A stretch of DNA of 64,000 bases, taken from contig CAAGAD010000005.1 in assembly GCA_900767715.1 (NCBI GenBank), forward strand, positions 558,001-622,000. The letters run 5' to 3'. Positions within the stretch are counted from its first letter, which is position 1, and each line of letters opens with the position of its first letter. The DNA is from Clostridia bacterium (lineage in GTDB: Bacteria > Bacillota > Clostridia > Christensenellales > UBA1242). Made by a program: the position numbers and the translations under genes. The notes beneath the pieces are model-generated. The model was not told the DNA's origin. It saw only the letters and a list, made by a program, of their open reading frames with translations, and searched no databases. Shown piece after piece: positions 8,114-17,539 of the stretch.

Positions 8114-9859
8114 TTATACATTCTTCAATGCGGTGTCGCGCACAGATTTGTAAATGTGAACTTCAACTGTTTGAGAGATTAGGTCAAGCAATTTTTCTTC
8201 ATAAGCGCTATACTTGCTGGCATAATCGCCATACACTTGGTCGAACATTAGGTCAAACAACGTTTTGTTTGAAGTGTAATTGATAGTTGTTTCAGCCAAG
8301 TCTTGAAGTGTGATGTTGTTTAGGTTGTCATAACGCAGTGCAGAGTTGTTTGCCACTGGGTTTACTTTGCCAGCGTAGAACAAAATGTGATAGCCATATT
8401 CGGTGAGAACTAGACCGCTAATCTTGCCATAAACGCCCGCTTCGTCAAGTTTGACGCCCGCTTTGTTAAATTCGGTTACCATTGAAGTGTTGTCTTTTGA
8501 ATCAATGTAAGGCATTGAAGCGTTGTACATACCTGGGTCAGTGCCATACATATAGATTGCAGTGTTGAACACGTTGGCTTTGTCATAGTTCGAGCCGTTC
8601 AAATTGTTGTTGAGATAATTCAAAACATATTGAGCAGAAGTCGTGCCGGTAATTTCGCCTGTTTCTAGGTCGTGAATCTTGACACCCTTGTCATTGTTCA
8701 AAAGTTTCTCGTTAGCATAGTCAGCGAGCCAGTCTTTGAAGTCTGCTTCGCTACGTGTGGCTTTCTCGCGGGTTACCATTGCCTTTTGGTCGGTGTCGAA
8801 GCCAAGTAGCAAGTTGTTTACATAGAAATAGTTGTTGTTTGGGTGATAATATACTTTATCCGCTTTGGCGCTCTCGCCTACCATTGCGCCGTCGTATTTT
8901 TCCAAGTTGGACTCTTTGGACGCGTTGTAATCGATATAACTTTCTTCTACCAAGTCTTTATATTTGGTCAAAATTGCGTTAGCGTCATATTTGTTAGGCA
9001 GTTTGTCGTATTCGTCTTGGAGTTTACCAATCATTTGAGCGACATAGTTTTGCCAGTAAATGCGTTTTACTTCGCGCAATATTACTTCTTCTGGTTCGGT
9101 AGATAACGCCTTGCCGTTCTCACGCACGTATCTATTCTTATATATCAAATCTTTTACAGCCAAGTTGTAGCATTCGTTGTAGATATTTTCAGTAATGCTT
9201 GGAGTGTATTTTGCCCATACGGTTTTGATATAGTTTGTATAATTTTCGCTATTTGGGTCGCCAACAATTTGAGTGTAGTCGCTCCAATTGATGCCGATGA
9301 CGATGTCTGTGGAATCTTCTTCGTCGTTGTCAGCGTCAATTATTGTGTAAATAGTCTTGCCGTCAACTTTTTCCCAACTGATTTCAGCCGACTTCTTGTA
9401 TGGCTCATAAGCCTTAAATGCGGAATCAATATTTTTTTGTTTTTCATTAGTGTCTGGGTCAGTAATGTCTAGGCGGTCATAAGCCTTGGACTTGTAGTTG
9501 GCATACAGACTGTCGAAATAGTTGTACACGTCATTCCAAAGTTCGTTCATCTCGTCATCGGTGAGAGTGTAGTTCTTGGTCTTGACGCAATAGTTGAACA
9601 ACATCTTTTTGTCAATTTCGGTGTTCAAAGTTTCCTTAATGGCTTCGGCTGGGGTCTTCTTTTGCTGATACACATAATAGTAATAGCCGTAAGACTCGTA
9701 CGCGTTGCGCAAGTCTTGACGCGTAATCTTTTCATCGCCCACGGTCGCAACCGTTGCGGAATAGAATTTGACTGGGTCAATGGTCAAAAAGGTACAGCCT
9801 GCGAAAGTTAGGCAGACCATAACAATCAATACTAAAATTTTGGATAATTTCTTCTGCAT
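8114..9859 (-). CDS. PrsA/SurA-type peptidyl-prolyl isomerase lipoprotein
   Basis: This 581-residue lipoprotein (hydrophobic signal, Cys22 after Phe-Ala-Gly) helps exported proteins fold outside the membrane. Residues about 37-110 match the SurA/PrsA N-terminal helical domain (ATVGDEKITRQDLRNAYESYG). A parvulin-like end is visible in GVYGKISGLVLTEYGYHILFYAGKV. At 581 residues it is much longer than PrsA (about 290), because of a long Asp/Asn/Tyr-rich middle that I cannot assign. The parvulin core appears divergent, so catalysis is uncertain. It lies 58 nt downstream of mfd on the same strand with its own AGGAGA site. Confidence 0.75.
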   Translation of the reverse strand: MQKKLSKILVLIVMVCLTFAGCTFLTIDPVKFYSATVATVGDEKITRQDLRNAYESYGYYYYVYQQKKTPAEAIKETLNTEIDKKMLFNYCVKTKNYTLTDDEMNELWNDVYNYFDSLYANYKSKAYDRLDITDPDTNEKQKNIDSAFKAYEPYKKSAEISWEKVDGKTIYTIIDADNDEEDSTDIVIGINWSDYTQIVGDPNSENYTNYIKTVWAKYTPSITENIYNECYNLAVKDLIYKNRYVRENGKALSTEPEEVILREVKRIYWQNYVAQMIGKLQDEYDKLPNKYDANAILTKYKDLVEESYIDYNASKESNLEKYDGAMVGESAKADKVYYHPNNNYFYVNNLLLGFDTDQKAMVTREKATRSEADFKDWLADYANEKLLNNDKGVKIHDLETGEITGTTSAQYVLNYLNNNLNGSNYDKANVFNTAIYMYGTDPGMYNASMPYIDSKDNTSMVTEFNKAGVKLDEAGVYGKISGLVLTEYGYHILFYAGKVNPVANNSALRYDNLNNITLQDLAETTINYTSNKTLFDLMFDQVYGDYASKYSAYEEKLLDLISQTVEVHIYKSVRDTALKNV

Positions 9860-9917
9860 TAAAATCTCTCCTAGTAATTATGCGTTTTATTATAAACGAT
9901 TAGCGCAAAAAAAGCAA

Positions 9918-12900
9918 TTATTTTACGTCAACTTTGCCAAAATTGACCAGCCAGCGCGTAATATCTGCTTGTAAGTCGATAAGCGAGCGGTTGGTTGTGG
10001 ATACACTGATTGTTGGCAGTTTGGTGTTTTTAATACTAAAACCGGCAAAATCCGTTATTTTATCCAGCACTTTTTGCACGTCAAACATCTCTGGATAATA
10101 CTCGATTGAGCATTGGTGCGAGTTGATGATGATGTGCTTCACGCCCGTCTGCTCGCCGAAATGCTTGATAACAGCAAGGTTGGTAAGTTGCAAAACACTG
10201 GACGGAATTGCACCATAGACGTCGCGGAGTTTCTGCAAAACGTCCTTTTGGGCTTGCAAAGAGTCAATGGCGAATATTTGGTTGTAAATTTTGAGTCTTT
10301 CAACTTCGTCAATGCAAAATTCGTTTGGAATGGTGGCATTGATGGCGATGTCGAGTTTGATTTCGCGCTTGGTAGGCACGTCTTGACCGCGGAGTTCTTT
10401 GGTGGCGCGTTCTAGCAAGCGAATGTACATATCATAGCCGATGTTGGCGATATGTCCGCTCTGTTCACTGCCGAGAAGGTCGCCCGCACCACGAATTTGT
10501 AGGTCGCGCATTGCAAGTTTTATGCCACTGCCCAACTCGGTGTGCTCGGCAATGGCTTCCAGTCTTTCGCTCGCTTCGCGCGTGAGAGATTTGTCGCTAG
10601 GATAGGTAAAGAAGCAATACGCTTGCTCGTTCGACCTGCCCACTCGACCACGCAACTGATACATTTGCGCCAAGCCGAGAATTTGGCTCTGCAAGACTAT
10701 CATTGTGTTGGCGTATGGCAAATCTATACCGTTCTCAATGATTGTGGTGGATAAAAATACGTCTGTTTCGCGTTTGTAGAGTTTGTGCACGGCGTCTTCA
10801 AGTTGTCCGCTCGGCATTTGACCGTGCGCAACGTCTAAAACAATGTCTTCGGTTAGGTTTTGTCTTAACTCGCCCGCAAGCGTGTAAAGTTCTTCAATCT
10901 TGTTGCCCACAATGAGCACCTGTCCACCGCGATTGTGCTCGCGCAAAATGGACTCAACAATGGTGTTCAAATCATATTTCACAACATAAGTTTTCACGCT
11001 CTTACGATTGACTGGCGGGGTGTTGAGAATGCTGATATCACGGATTTTCATCAACGCCATATTCAATGTGCGCGGAATTGGTGTGGCAGAAAGCGTCAAA
11101 ACATCGACGCTTGTTTTCATTTTCTTAATTGTCTCCTTGGCAGTGACGCCAAATCTTTGCTCTTCGTCGAGAATAAGAAGTCCAAGGTTATCAAATTTCA
11201 CGTCCTTTGACAGAAGTCTATGCGTGCCACAGATGATATTAATCTTGCCCGTGGCTAAATCATCAAGAATCTTGTCTTGCTCTTTTTTGGTGCGGAAACG
11301 ATTGAGCATTTCAATCTTTATGCCGAAATCTTTGAACCTTTCAAGCGCGGAATTGTAATGTTGCAGACTCAAAACGGTGGTTGGCGCAAGGAATGCCACC
11401 TGCCTATTGTCTAGCACGGCACGGAAAGCCGCACGGAATGCGACTTCCGTCTTGCCAAAGCCGACGTCACCACAAATAAGCCTGTCCATAATCTTGGTGC
11501 TGTGCATATCGCGCTCGATGTCGGCAATAGCGTTTTGCTGGTCGGGGGTTTCGTCATAATTGAAGGACGCTTCAAACTGGGCGTACAAATAGTCGTCCTT
11601 TGGATAAGGCGTGCGGGTGTTGTGCGCGCGTTCGGAGTAGAGCAAAATGAGTTCTTTTGCCATTTCCTTAATAGACTTCATCGCGCGACGAGTGGCCACA
11701 GCGAACTCCTTGCCACCGATTTTGTTGAGTTTGACCACTTTGTCCGCGCCACCTGACATATATAATGAAAGAGAGGTGCAGTTTTCGCACGGAACGTAAA
11801 GGACAGAATCGCCTTCGTAAACGATTTTGAAATAGTCACGCGTCACGCCCAGCGCTTCAATCGACTCCACGCCTTCGCAATAACCGATTCCGTGGACTTC
11901 GTGCACCACATATTCGCCTTTTTTTGGCAAATAGGTTGGTGTGGCAGTGGATTTTTGTTTAATTTGGCGCTTGTAGGCAAAGTTGTTCGCACCAAAAATA
12001 ACCACATCTTCATCGTTGAAAATTATGTTGAAGTCAAAGTCGGCGGTGAGTAGTGTAAATTTGGCGGTTAGGTCGTCAATGGCGAAATTTATGTTGCGAG
12101 CACGCAAAATCTGGGCGACCGAGTTTAATGCGTCCGCCGTCTTTATGCAATATACCACCTGCCTATGCCAAGACAAATACTCTTGTGTCTTTTTGACAAG
12201 TTCGTCAAATCTGGTTAGAAAACTGCCCAAATTCTCACTGCGAATCAACATTTGGTCGTGCTGTGCTTCAATTTGGTCGAAAATTATTTGCTTTTTGAAC
12301 GCATTGACTGGTGCAAACTTAAAATCTTCACCAAAAAGTGATTGCGCTCGCTTATTGATGACTTCCTTGACATTTTTTAGGTGTTCAAGATAGGCAAATT
12401 CGCGGTAAACCACCCCAACTGCGTTAGGCAAATAGTCGGCAAGAGTGTAATAGTTTTTGTCTATCAGCATCGCCACGAAATGAATGTCAATATTATTTGA
12501 GCCCAATTCGACATCACGCGCCAAGGTGATAAAGTTGGAAATGTCGCCCTCGCGTGCGGAAATTATCTTGGATAAGCGCAAAGCCATTTGGTCGCGTTCA
12601 TCTTGCGTCAAATATACAAGTGTGGCAGGCAAAATGCGAACCGACTGCAAGTCGGCAAGTTTGTTCATAGTGGAAAATTCGAGTTGTTGGATTGATTCAA
12701 TCTCATCGCCCCAAAAACTGATACGCGTTGGGCAGTCTTGCCCCACCATAAAGATGTCGAGCAAATCGCCTTTCAAACTAAACTCTGCCACATCTTCTAC
12801 GCGTTCTACGCGGGTGTAGCCGTTCGCCACAAGCGTGCTGGCAAGGGTGTCGAGCGAATATTCTTTGCCCACGCTAAGAGTCAGTATTCGACCCAAAAAC

Positions 12901-13277
12901 TCGTTACGGCTAGGCAATGGACAGACACTCATCTCGGGTGTGAGTGACACAAAAACGCTTTCATTGTTGAGAATGTAGTCCAGTTTGCAGATAAGGTCGA
13001 ATGTGGATTTCCTACTGGAATACTTAAAGTTGGTGAAAGGCTCGGCAGTGTCGAACAAGGCAACTGACGCGCGCCTCAACTGGCGCATACCCGTTGCTAG
13101 TTCACTCGCGCGGTCAGCGTCCGCAACAAAACAAACCTGTGGGCTTTCCACATTGATTAGTTGCGCCACAGTTTCACCTATTGAGCCACCACGTACATAG
13201 ATTTTGTCGCTTTGTGTAAGGCGACTAGAAACCAACTGGCTCGTCTTTAAGTTTTCGATTAGGTTTTTAAGTTTCAT
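9918..13277 (-). CDS. mfd: Transcription-repair coupling factor Mfd
   Basis: This 1119-residue ATP-driven translocase removes RNA polymerase stalled at DNA lesions and recruits UvrA. Visible features in order: degenerate UvrB-like N-terminal module; RNA-polymerase-interacting domain starting near PKKGEYVVHEVHGIGYCEGV; Walker A GDVGFGKTEVAFRAA; DEEQRFGV (DExx box); helicase motif SATPIPRTLNMAL; QLRGRVGRS; and a C-terminal TRCF domain. Length is normal. Its ATG overlaps the pth stop as TAATG, indicating translational coupling, an arrangement common in Bacillota. Confidence 0.97.
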   Translation of the reverse strand: MKLKNLIENLKTSQLVSSRLTQSDKIYVRGGSIGETVAQLINVESPQVCFVADADRASELATGMRQLRRASVALFDTAEPFTNFKYSSRKSTFDLICKLDYILNNESVFVSLTPEMSVCPLPSRNEFLGRILTLSVGKEYSLDTLASTLVANGYTRVERVEDVAEFSLKGDLLDIFMVGQDCPTRISFWGDEIESIQQLEFSTMNKLADLQSVRILPATLVYLTQDERDQMALRLSKIISAREGDISNFITLARDVELGSNNIDIHFVAMLIDKNYYTLADYLPNAVGVVYREFAYLEHLKNVKEVINKRAQSLFGEDFKFAPVNAFKKQIIFDQIEAQHDQMLIRSENLGSFLTRFDELVKKTQEYLSWHRQVVYCIKTADALNSVAQILRARNINFAIDDLTAKFTLLTADFDFNIIFNDEDVVIFGANNFAYKRQIKQKSTATPTYLPKKGEYVVHEVHGIGYCEGVESIEALGVTRDYFKIVYEGDSVLYVPCENCTSLSLYMSGGADKVVKLNKIGGKEFAVATRRAMKSIKEMAKELILLYSERAHNTRTPYPKDDYLYAQFEASFNYDETPDQQNAIADIERDMHSTKIMDRLICGDVGFGKTEVAFRAAFRAVLDNRQVAFLAPTTVLSLQHYNSALERFKDFGIKIEMLNRFRTKKEQDKILDDLATGKINIICGTHRLLSKDVKFDNLGLLILDEEQRFGVTAKETIKKMKTSVDVLTLSATPIPRTLNMALMKIRDISILNTPPVNRKSVKTYVVKYDLNTIVESILREHNRGGQVLIVGNKIEELYTLAGELRQNLTEDIVLDVAHGQMPSGQLEDAVHKLYKRETDVFLSTTIIENGIDLPYANTMIVLQSQILGLAQMYQLRGRVGRSNEQAYCFFTYPSDKSLTREASERLEAIAEHTELGSGIKLAMRDLQIRGAGDLLGSEQSGHIANIGYDMYIRLLERATKELRGQDVPTKREIKLDIAINATIPNEFCIDEVERLKIYNQIFAIDSLQAQKDVLQKLRDVYGAIPSSVLQLTNLAVIKHFGEQTGVKHIIINSHQCSIEYYPEMFDVQKVLDKITDFAGFSIKNTKLPTISVSTTNRSLIDLQADITRWLVNFGKVDVK

Positions 13278-13795
13278 TAGTTTTCCAAAAATTGTTTGAG
13301 TTTCTCCACCGCACCTTCTATCGCGTCATCAATAAGTTTACGCGCGTCGGGGTTCACCTTTGACAAAACATAGTCTGCCAAATCCATTTTTTCATTTCTG
13401 CCCGCGCCAATGCGAATGCGTGGGGTTGAGCCGACATAGTTTACAATGCTTCTTAGTCCGTTGTGCGTGCCAGCCGAACCGCCTTCGCGAAATCTGCTCG
13501 CACCCAAATCTAAATCAATGTCGTCAAGCGCAATGCAGATGTCGGCGTTGTCGAGTTTGTAATAAGCACGCAGTTCTTCCACCGCAATGCCCGAATTGTT
13601 CATATATGTTGTAGGTTTGGCAAGTAGCACGTCAACCGAGTCAATCTTGCCACGGCTCACTAGACTGTGCTTCAAAGTTTTAAAAGGCGGAAAAGAATTT
13701 TTCCTTGCCAAATAATCCACAAAATCAAAACCTATATTATGATAGGTATTTTTATATTCATCACCAATGTTTCCAAGTCCTACGATGAGTTTCAT
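13277..13795 (-). CDS. pth: Peptidyl-tRNA hydrolase
   Basis: This 172-residue enzyme recycles peptidyl-tRNA released from ribosomes. The motif GLGNIGDEYKNTYHNIGFD holds the catalytic His19; the usual Pro in GLGNPG is Ile here. KPTTYMNNSG and GSAGTHNGLRSI are the other family signatures. A GGAG ribosome site precedes the ATG. It heads a pth-mfd operon. Confidence 0.95.
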   Translation of the reverse strand: MKLIVGLGNIGDEYKNTYHNIGFDFVDYLARKNSFPPFKTLKHSLVSRGKIDSVDVLLAKPTTYMNNSGIAVEELRAYYKLDNADICIALDDIDLDLGASRFREGGSAGTHNGLRSIVNYVGSTPRIRIGAGRNEKMDLADYVLSKVNPDARKLIDDAIEGAVEKLKQFLEN

Positions 13796-13853
13796 AATTT
13801 TATCTCCATAGCAAATATATCACAAATGGCAAAAAAAATAAACTGTAAACAAC

Positions 13854-13882
13854 AAAAAAACGTGAATATTCTTCACGTTTTT
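13854..13882 (-). terminator. Terminator of the DAC-like gene
   Basis: Stem AAAAACGTGAA / TTCACGTTTTT overlapping the stop codon of the minus-strand gene. Confidence 0.85.
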
Positions 13883-15038
13883 ATTCATTTTCATTTTTTT
13901 GCTCAATTTCTGGCGTGTTCTCTTGTGGTTGAACTTCTTCCACCTTGGCTACAACCGGCTTTGGTTCAGGTTTTACTTTTTTTGCCTTTGGCTTGTCGTC
14001 ATAGGCTTTGACACGATTGTAGAAAAGTTCGCCGTCGTGTGATTGAAAATATACGCCGATGATTTTTTTACGTTTGGTGTTGAGAATGGTGTAGGCTGCG
14101 CGCTTTCGTGCTCCGCCTAAAATGTTGGACATTCTTGAATTGGATGACTCTACGAAAACATTGTAGGCACGTACGCGACCGATGTTATCAATTATTGTAA
14201 TGCCGTCATAGTTGAGCATATCTATGAACAGATTGGACATATCCATAAGTTTGGCTTCACTAAATGAGGCCGACTTCAAGAATAGTTTACTAAACTCGAT
14301 TGGTTTTTCCAGCCAAATGCCGTCGGCAAAGAACCCGCTGTCGTTGTAATCTTTATCCACCACAACACAGATTGCGCCGTCGATGCTACGATACGCCTTT
14401 TGGAAGGTGTTTTTAAATAGTGTCTGGACGCTATTGAGTTTCTTCTTGGTGGTTCGCAACTTTGAGAAGGTGTCGGTAACGAAGTTGTCAAGCGACTCTT
14501 CACGGTTACCGGCTTCTGCCGTTTTGGACAAAGCAAAGTCGATGACAAGGTCGTCGCCCTTGATTGAACGTAGACTGACCGCGCTACCGCCTAAACCTTT
14601 GACGAAGACGATTTCGTTTTCGGTGTTGACAAGATTGGACTCTTCAAACAAAAGTTGCTCGTATGTCATATCTTTAATGCTATTCAACGCCTTGACAATG
14701 CCATAGCGGACGCCGTCGGGTTTGGTTTCAATATATATATTCCAGCCGTGACGCGAAAAGGACGCCAACGCTTTCATTCTAAGTCTAAACGTGCTTTCAT
14801 CTTTTTCTTCAAACACTTGAAGGCTGTATGCGTCTTTCACAGCACGCACACACTTGTTGATGTCTTGGCAAAAGAGCAAAGTTGGTCTAAGTTTCGCGCC
14901 CTCTTCTTGATAGCGATTTAGGTTGGGAATGAAGTCCATTAATTGAGTGCGCATTTCGCCCATTAGAGATGGGTATTGTTTTTCGAGAAAGGACTCAATT
15001 GACTGTCTGCCTTCGCCAAAGAATTTAATTTCCGTCAT
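13881..15038 (-). CDS. Protein with degenerate diadenylate-cyclase-like domain
   Basis: This 385-residue soluble protein is of unknown function. Residues about 215-345 follow the pattern of the DAC (DisA_N/CdaA) fold: 'DGAICVVVDK', then YDGITIIDNIGRVRAYNVF where active enzymes have HDGA, then ILGGARKRAAYTIL where active enzymes have GTRHRAA, then FQSHDGELFY where they have SEETG. The catalytic Asp-Gly-Ala is Asp-Gly-Ile (278-280) and Arg-His-Arg is Arg-Lys-Arg (311-313). This suggests a nucleotide-binding sensor rather than a cyclase. Residues 1-210 are not recognised; 345-385 is a charged Lys/Pro/Glu tail. A strong GGGAGGGG site precedes the ATG. Confidence 0.55.
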   Translation of the reverse strand: MTEIKFFGEGRQSIESFLEKQYPSLMGEMRTQLMDFIPNLNRYQEEGAKLRPTLLFCQDINKCVRAVKDAYSLQVFEEKDESTFRLRMKALASFSRHGWNIYIETKPDGVRYGIVKALNSIKDMTYEQLLFEESNLVNTENEIVFVKGLGGSAVSLRSIKGDDLVIDFALSKTAEAGNREESLDNFVTDTFSKLRTTKKKLNSVQTLFKNTFQKAYRSIDGAICVVVDKDYNDSGFFADGIWLEKPIEFSKLFLKSASFSEAKLMDMSNLFIDMLNYDGITIIDNIGRVRAYNVFVESSNSRMSNILGGARKRAAYTILNTKRKKIIGVYFQSHDGELFYNRVKAYDDKPKAKKVKPEPKPVVAKVEEVQPQENTPEIEQKNENE

Positions 15039-15385
15039 ATACCCCTCCCTTTACAATACTCGCGTAAGTCTTACCCAGAAGTGATATCTTTTCTAACAAA
15101 ACTCACGTTTTTTTTAACTGCGATGTCAGCAACGTCACGTTTGCACTCAAAATTAAATTACAAGGAAAATGCGCAAGATAACATCACAATATTTTTTATT
15201 TATTTTTTTTACTAGTTTAATTTTATTATACACAGATAAAATTTGGGCGCAAATAATTTTCGTAAATTTTTCCACAATTTTTTGAAAAAATGTGGATAAA
15301 ATGCGTCATTTTCATAATTTTTACCAATTTTTCTAACTTTTTAATTATTTTTGCAATATTTTTTTGTATGTGTTATACTTGAAAT
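15039..15385. other. Divergent intergenic region with DnaA-box-like sites
   Basis: This 347-nt spacer separates minus genes on the left from plus genes on the right. It holds TTATACACA (15226-15234), TTTTCCACA (15268-15276) and TGTGGATAA (15291-15299, a perfect DnaA box on the minus strand) in an AT-rich stretch. The last two form an imperfect inverted repeat. The promoter of the right-hand gene lies at 15351-15379. No gene is visible. Confidence 0.4.
15351..15379 (+). promoter_or_regulatory. Promoter of CPBP protease pair, predicted leaderless
   Basis: TTGCAA (15351-15356), 17-bp spacer, TATACT (15374-15379). The predicted start is 15386, the A of the ATG. Confidence 0.6.
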
Positions 15386-16315
15386 ATGAATGAAAATAAA
15401 TCTATTATAAAATCTAATTTGACTAGCGCTATACTTACATTTGTCTTTGCTTTTTTGATTAGTCAAATTGCACTTCTTTTCGCCAACATTATTTTGGCGG
15501 TCATTAGCAAAAAATTCAACATTCCGCTTGAAACGGTTAGGTCAAGTTTTTGGGCAATCGGGGTTTTGTATCTTATCAACCAAGGCACATTCTTTGGCGT
15601 GTTCTTGTTTATGTACAAGACCCGCCGTCGAATTTTTAGCGACCAACTCTTCGCGCGTCCCGACCCTGTCATCTGCATTATATGTGTACTGTCCGGGGTT
15701 GCAAGTCTATACCTTTTGTCACCGGTGGTCAACATTGCTGAATGGGCGCTGTCGCTCATACCTTTGCAGTCGAGCGGATTGGGATTTGAAATCAATTCAA
15801 TCGGCAGGCTCATCTTCTCGCTTTTCTTCCTTGCTTTGCTTCCAGCCGTCTGCGAAGAATTTTTGTTCCGCGGTGCAATCTTTAATGCTTTGCGCACGCA
15901 TTCCAGAAAGTTTGCCATTGTGATGACCAGCCTTTGCTTTGCCGTATTCCACATGTCTGGCTATCAATTCATCTACCCTATCTTGTTTGGGCTTTTGCTA
16001 GGTCTAATTATGGATAAATGGGGCAACATTTGGTATTGTATTCTCACACACTTTTTCAACAACGCTATCGTGCTGGTATCCAACTACCTTTCTAGCGGAA
16101 GCATAGGCGCGCCAGGTGCAACCCAAATCATTTTGAGCGTGGTCTGCACCATTATTTTCGCTTTGGGTATCATAGGTTTTAGCAAAATAAAATATAAATT
16201 AAATATGGACTATACTTCTCGTGAAACGGTCGCACAGAATCCAATCGGGTTTTGGCTAGGCTTTGCGGGTATGGTCGCAATTTGGATTTTGATATTCGTC
16301 ACTGGAATTGTTTAA
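15386..16315 (+). CDS. CPBP-family intramembrane metalloprotease 1
   Basis: This 309-residue multi-pass membrane protein (about eight hydrophobic segments) belongs to the CAAX protease / bacteriocin-processing (Abi) family. The catalytic motifs are present: Glu157-Glu158 with Arg162 (EEFLFRG), His189 (FHMSG) and His222/Asn226 (THFFNNAIV). Substrates of bacterial members are mostly unknown; some process peptides or give bacteriocin immunity. It overlaps the next gene, a paralogue, by one base (TAATG). Confidence 0.85.
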   Translation: MNENKSIIKSNLTSAILTFVFAFLISQIALLFANIILAVISKKFNIPLETVRSSFWAIGVLYLINQGTFFGVFLFMYKTRRRIFSDQLFARPDPVICIICVLSGVASLYLLSPVVNIAEWALSLIPLQSSGLGFEINSIGRLIFSLFFLALLPAVCEEFLFRGAIFNALRTHSRKFAIVMTSLCFAVFHMSGYQFIYPILFGLLLGLIMDKWGNIWYCILTHFFNNAIVLVSNYLSSGSIGAPGATQIILSVVCTIIFALGIIGFSKIKYKLNMDYTSRETVAQNPIGFWLGFAGMVAIWILIFVTGIV

Positions 16316-17373
16316 TGGAAAATAAAAAGTTCGCAAAAACATCTTTAATATATCTAATCGTAATGTGCTTGATTGCGGTTATATTTTTCATCGCCAGCAT
16401 AGGCGTCAAAATGCCCGACTGGCTCTACTCCTGCCTTATTCAAATCGTGGTGATGTTCGGCGGGACGTTCTTGCTCTACACGCTGTTGGTGAGTAAGAAA
16501 CCAAAACAAACATTCAAAGATTTCGGTTTTAAACGAGTGGGCAGAGATGTCATTGCACTGACCTTCGTGCTGGGATTGCTATTATTCTTACTCAATAGCG
16601 TGGTGTCTAGCGTGGCAAACGGAATCATCTACTACCTTGGCTATGAATCAATTAGCATTATGCCCAAACTCTCCACCACCGACCCAACATTCGGGACGCT
16701 ATTATACAGCATTGCATTCACCGCAGTGTTGCCCGCATTTTGTGAAGAGTTCGTGCACCGCGGAATGCTATTCGGGGCGAACCAAAAACTAGTTGGCAGT
16801 AGGCAAGCACTTCTCATATCATCACTGCTGTTTGGACTTCTGCATTTCAGCGTGGAAAAATTCTTCTATGCCACAATTCTGGGTTATCTAATAGGTTATG
16901 TCGCATATATCACCGAGAGCATTTACCCAAGTATGATTATTCATTTCGTCAACAACTGTGTAAGCGTTGTGCTGTCATATCTGGAAATTAAGTACGACAT
17001 TGCATTTGATATCGTCAGCCTTTTGCAAAACAGCATTGGTGTGCAATCCGCCACTCTTACAATCCTATTCATTTCGTTGTGTCTGGCGTTGCTGATTGGT
17101 AGCATCATAATGTGCTATAAATTATTGTACAAACTCACCTACAAACGAAAACTTGTAACCTACGCAAAGTTGATAAAGGAAAAAAATTTACCGATTGAGC
17201 CACCGCGCGTTATGGCGGAAAAAATCACCGAACTTGAATATACACGCATTGCAGAATTCAACTCCAAAACGCAATATTCCACGACTGCGGAAAAGTATAA
17301 AATATTTTACCGCATTGCAGTGCTGTTTGGAAGCATTATCACATTGTTTACTTTTATATGGGGAATTTTATAA
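16315..17373 (+). CDS. CPBP-family intramembrane metalloprotease 2
   Basis: This 352-residue multi-pass protein carries the CPBP motifs Glu144-Glu145/Arg149 (EEFVHRG), His177 (LHFSV) and His210/Asn214 (IHFVNN). I chose ATG 16315 because it overlaps the upstream stop as TAATG; an in-frame ATG at 16252 would overlap the first gene by 64 bases. A cytoplasmic loop and final membrane helix follow the core. The tandem, coupled arrangement suggests the two paralogues act together, perhaps as a heterodimer (inference). Confidence 0.85.
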   Translation: MENKKFAKTSLIYLIVMCLIAVIFFIASIGVKMPDWLYSCLIQIVVMFGGTFLLYTLLVSKKPKQTFKDFGFKRVGRDVIALTFVLGLLLFLLNSVVSSVANGIIYYLGYESISIMPKLSTTDPTFGTLLYSIAFTAVLPAFCEEFVHRGMLFGANQKLVGSRQALLISSLLFGLLHFSVEKFFYATILGYLIGYVAYITESIYPSMIIHFVNNCVSVVLSYLEIKYDIAFDIVSLLQNSIGVQSATLTILFISLCLALLIGSIIMCYKLLYKLTYKRKLVTYAKLIKEKNLPIEPPRVMAEKITELEYTRIAEFNSKTQYSTTAEKYKIFYRIAVLFGSIITLFTFIWGIL

Positions 17374-17401
17374 AAAGAGCAACAAATTTGCTCTTTATGT
17401 T
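17374..17401 (+). terminator. Terminator after CPBP pair
   Basis: Stem AAAGAGCAA / TTGCTCTTT with a following ATGTTTTTT. Confidence 0.7.
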
Positions 17402-17539
17402 TTTTATTAATATAAACCAGAAATTAAATAAAAAATGTAAAATTTATATAAAATAACGAAATTTTTACCTATTTTAACGTGTATTTTTAAAATTTTTCAC
17501 AACTTTTTCATTTCTCGCATAAATTTATTAGGAACATTT

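Noticed and set aside
13277..13795. pth-mfd overlap as something unusual
   Set aside because: The pairing and TAATG coupling are common in Bacillota.
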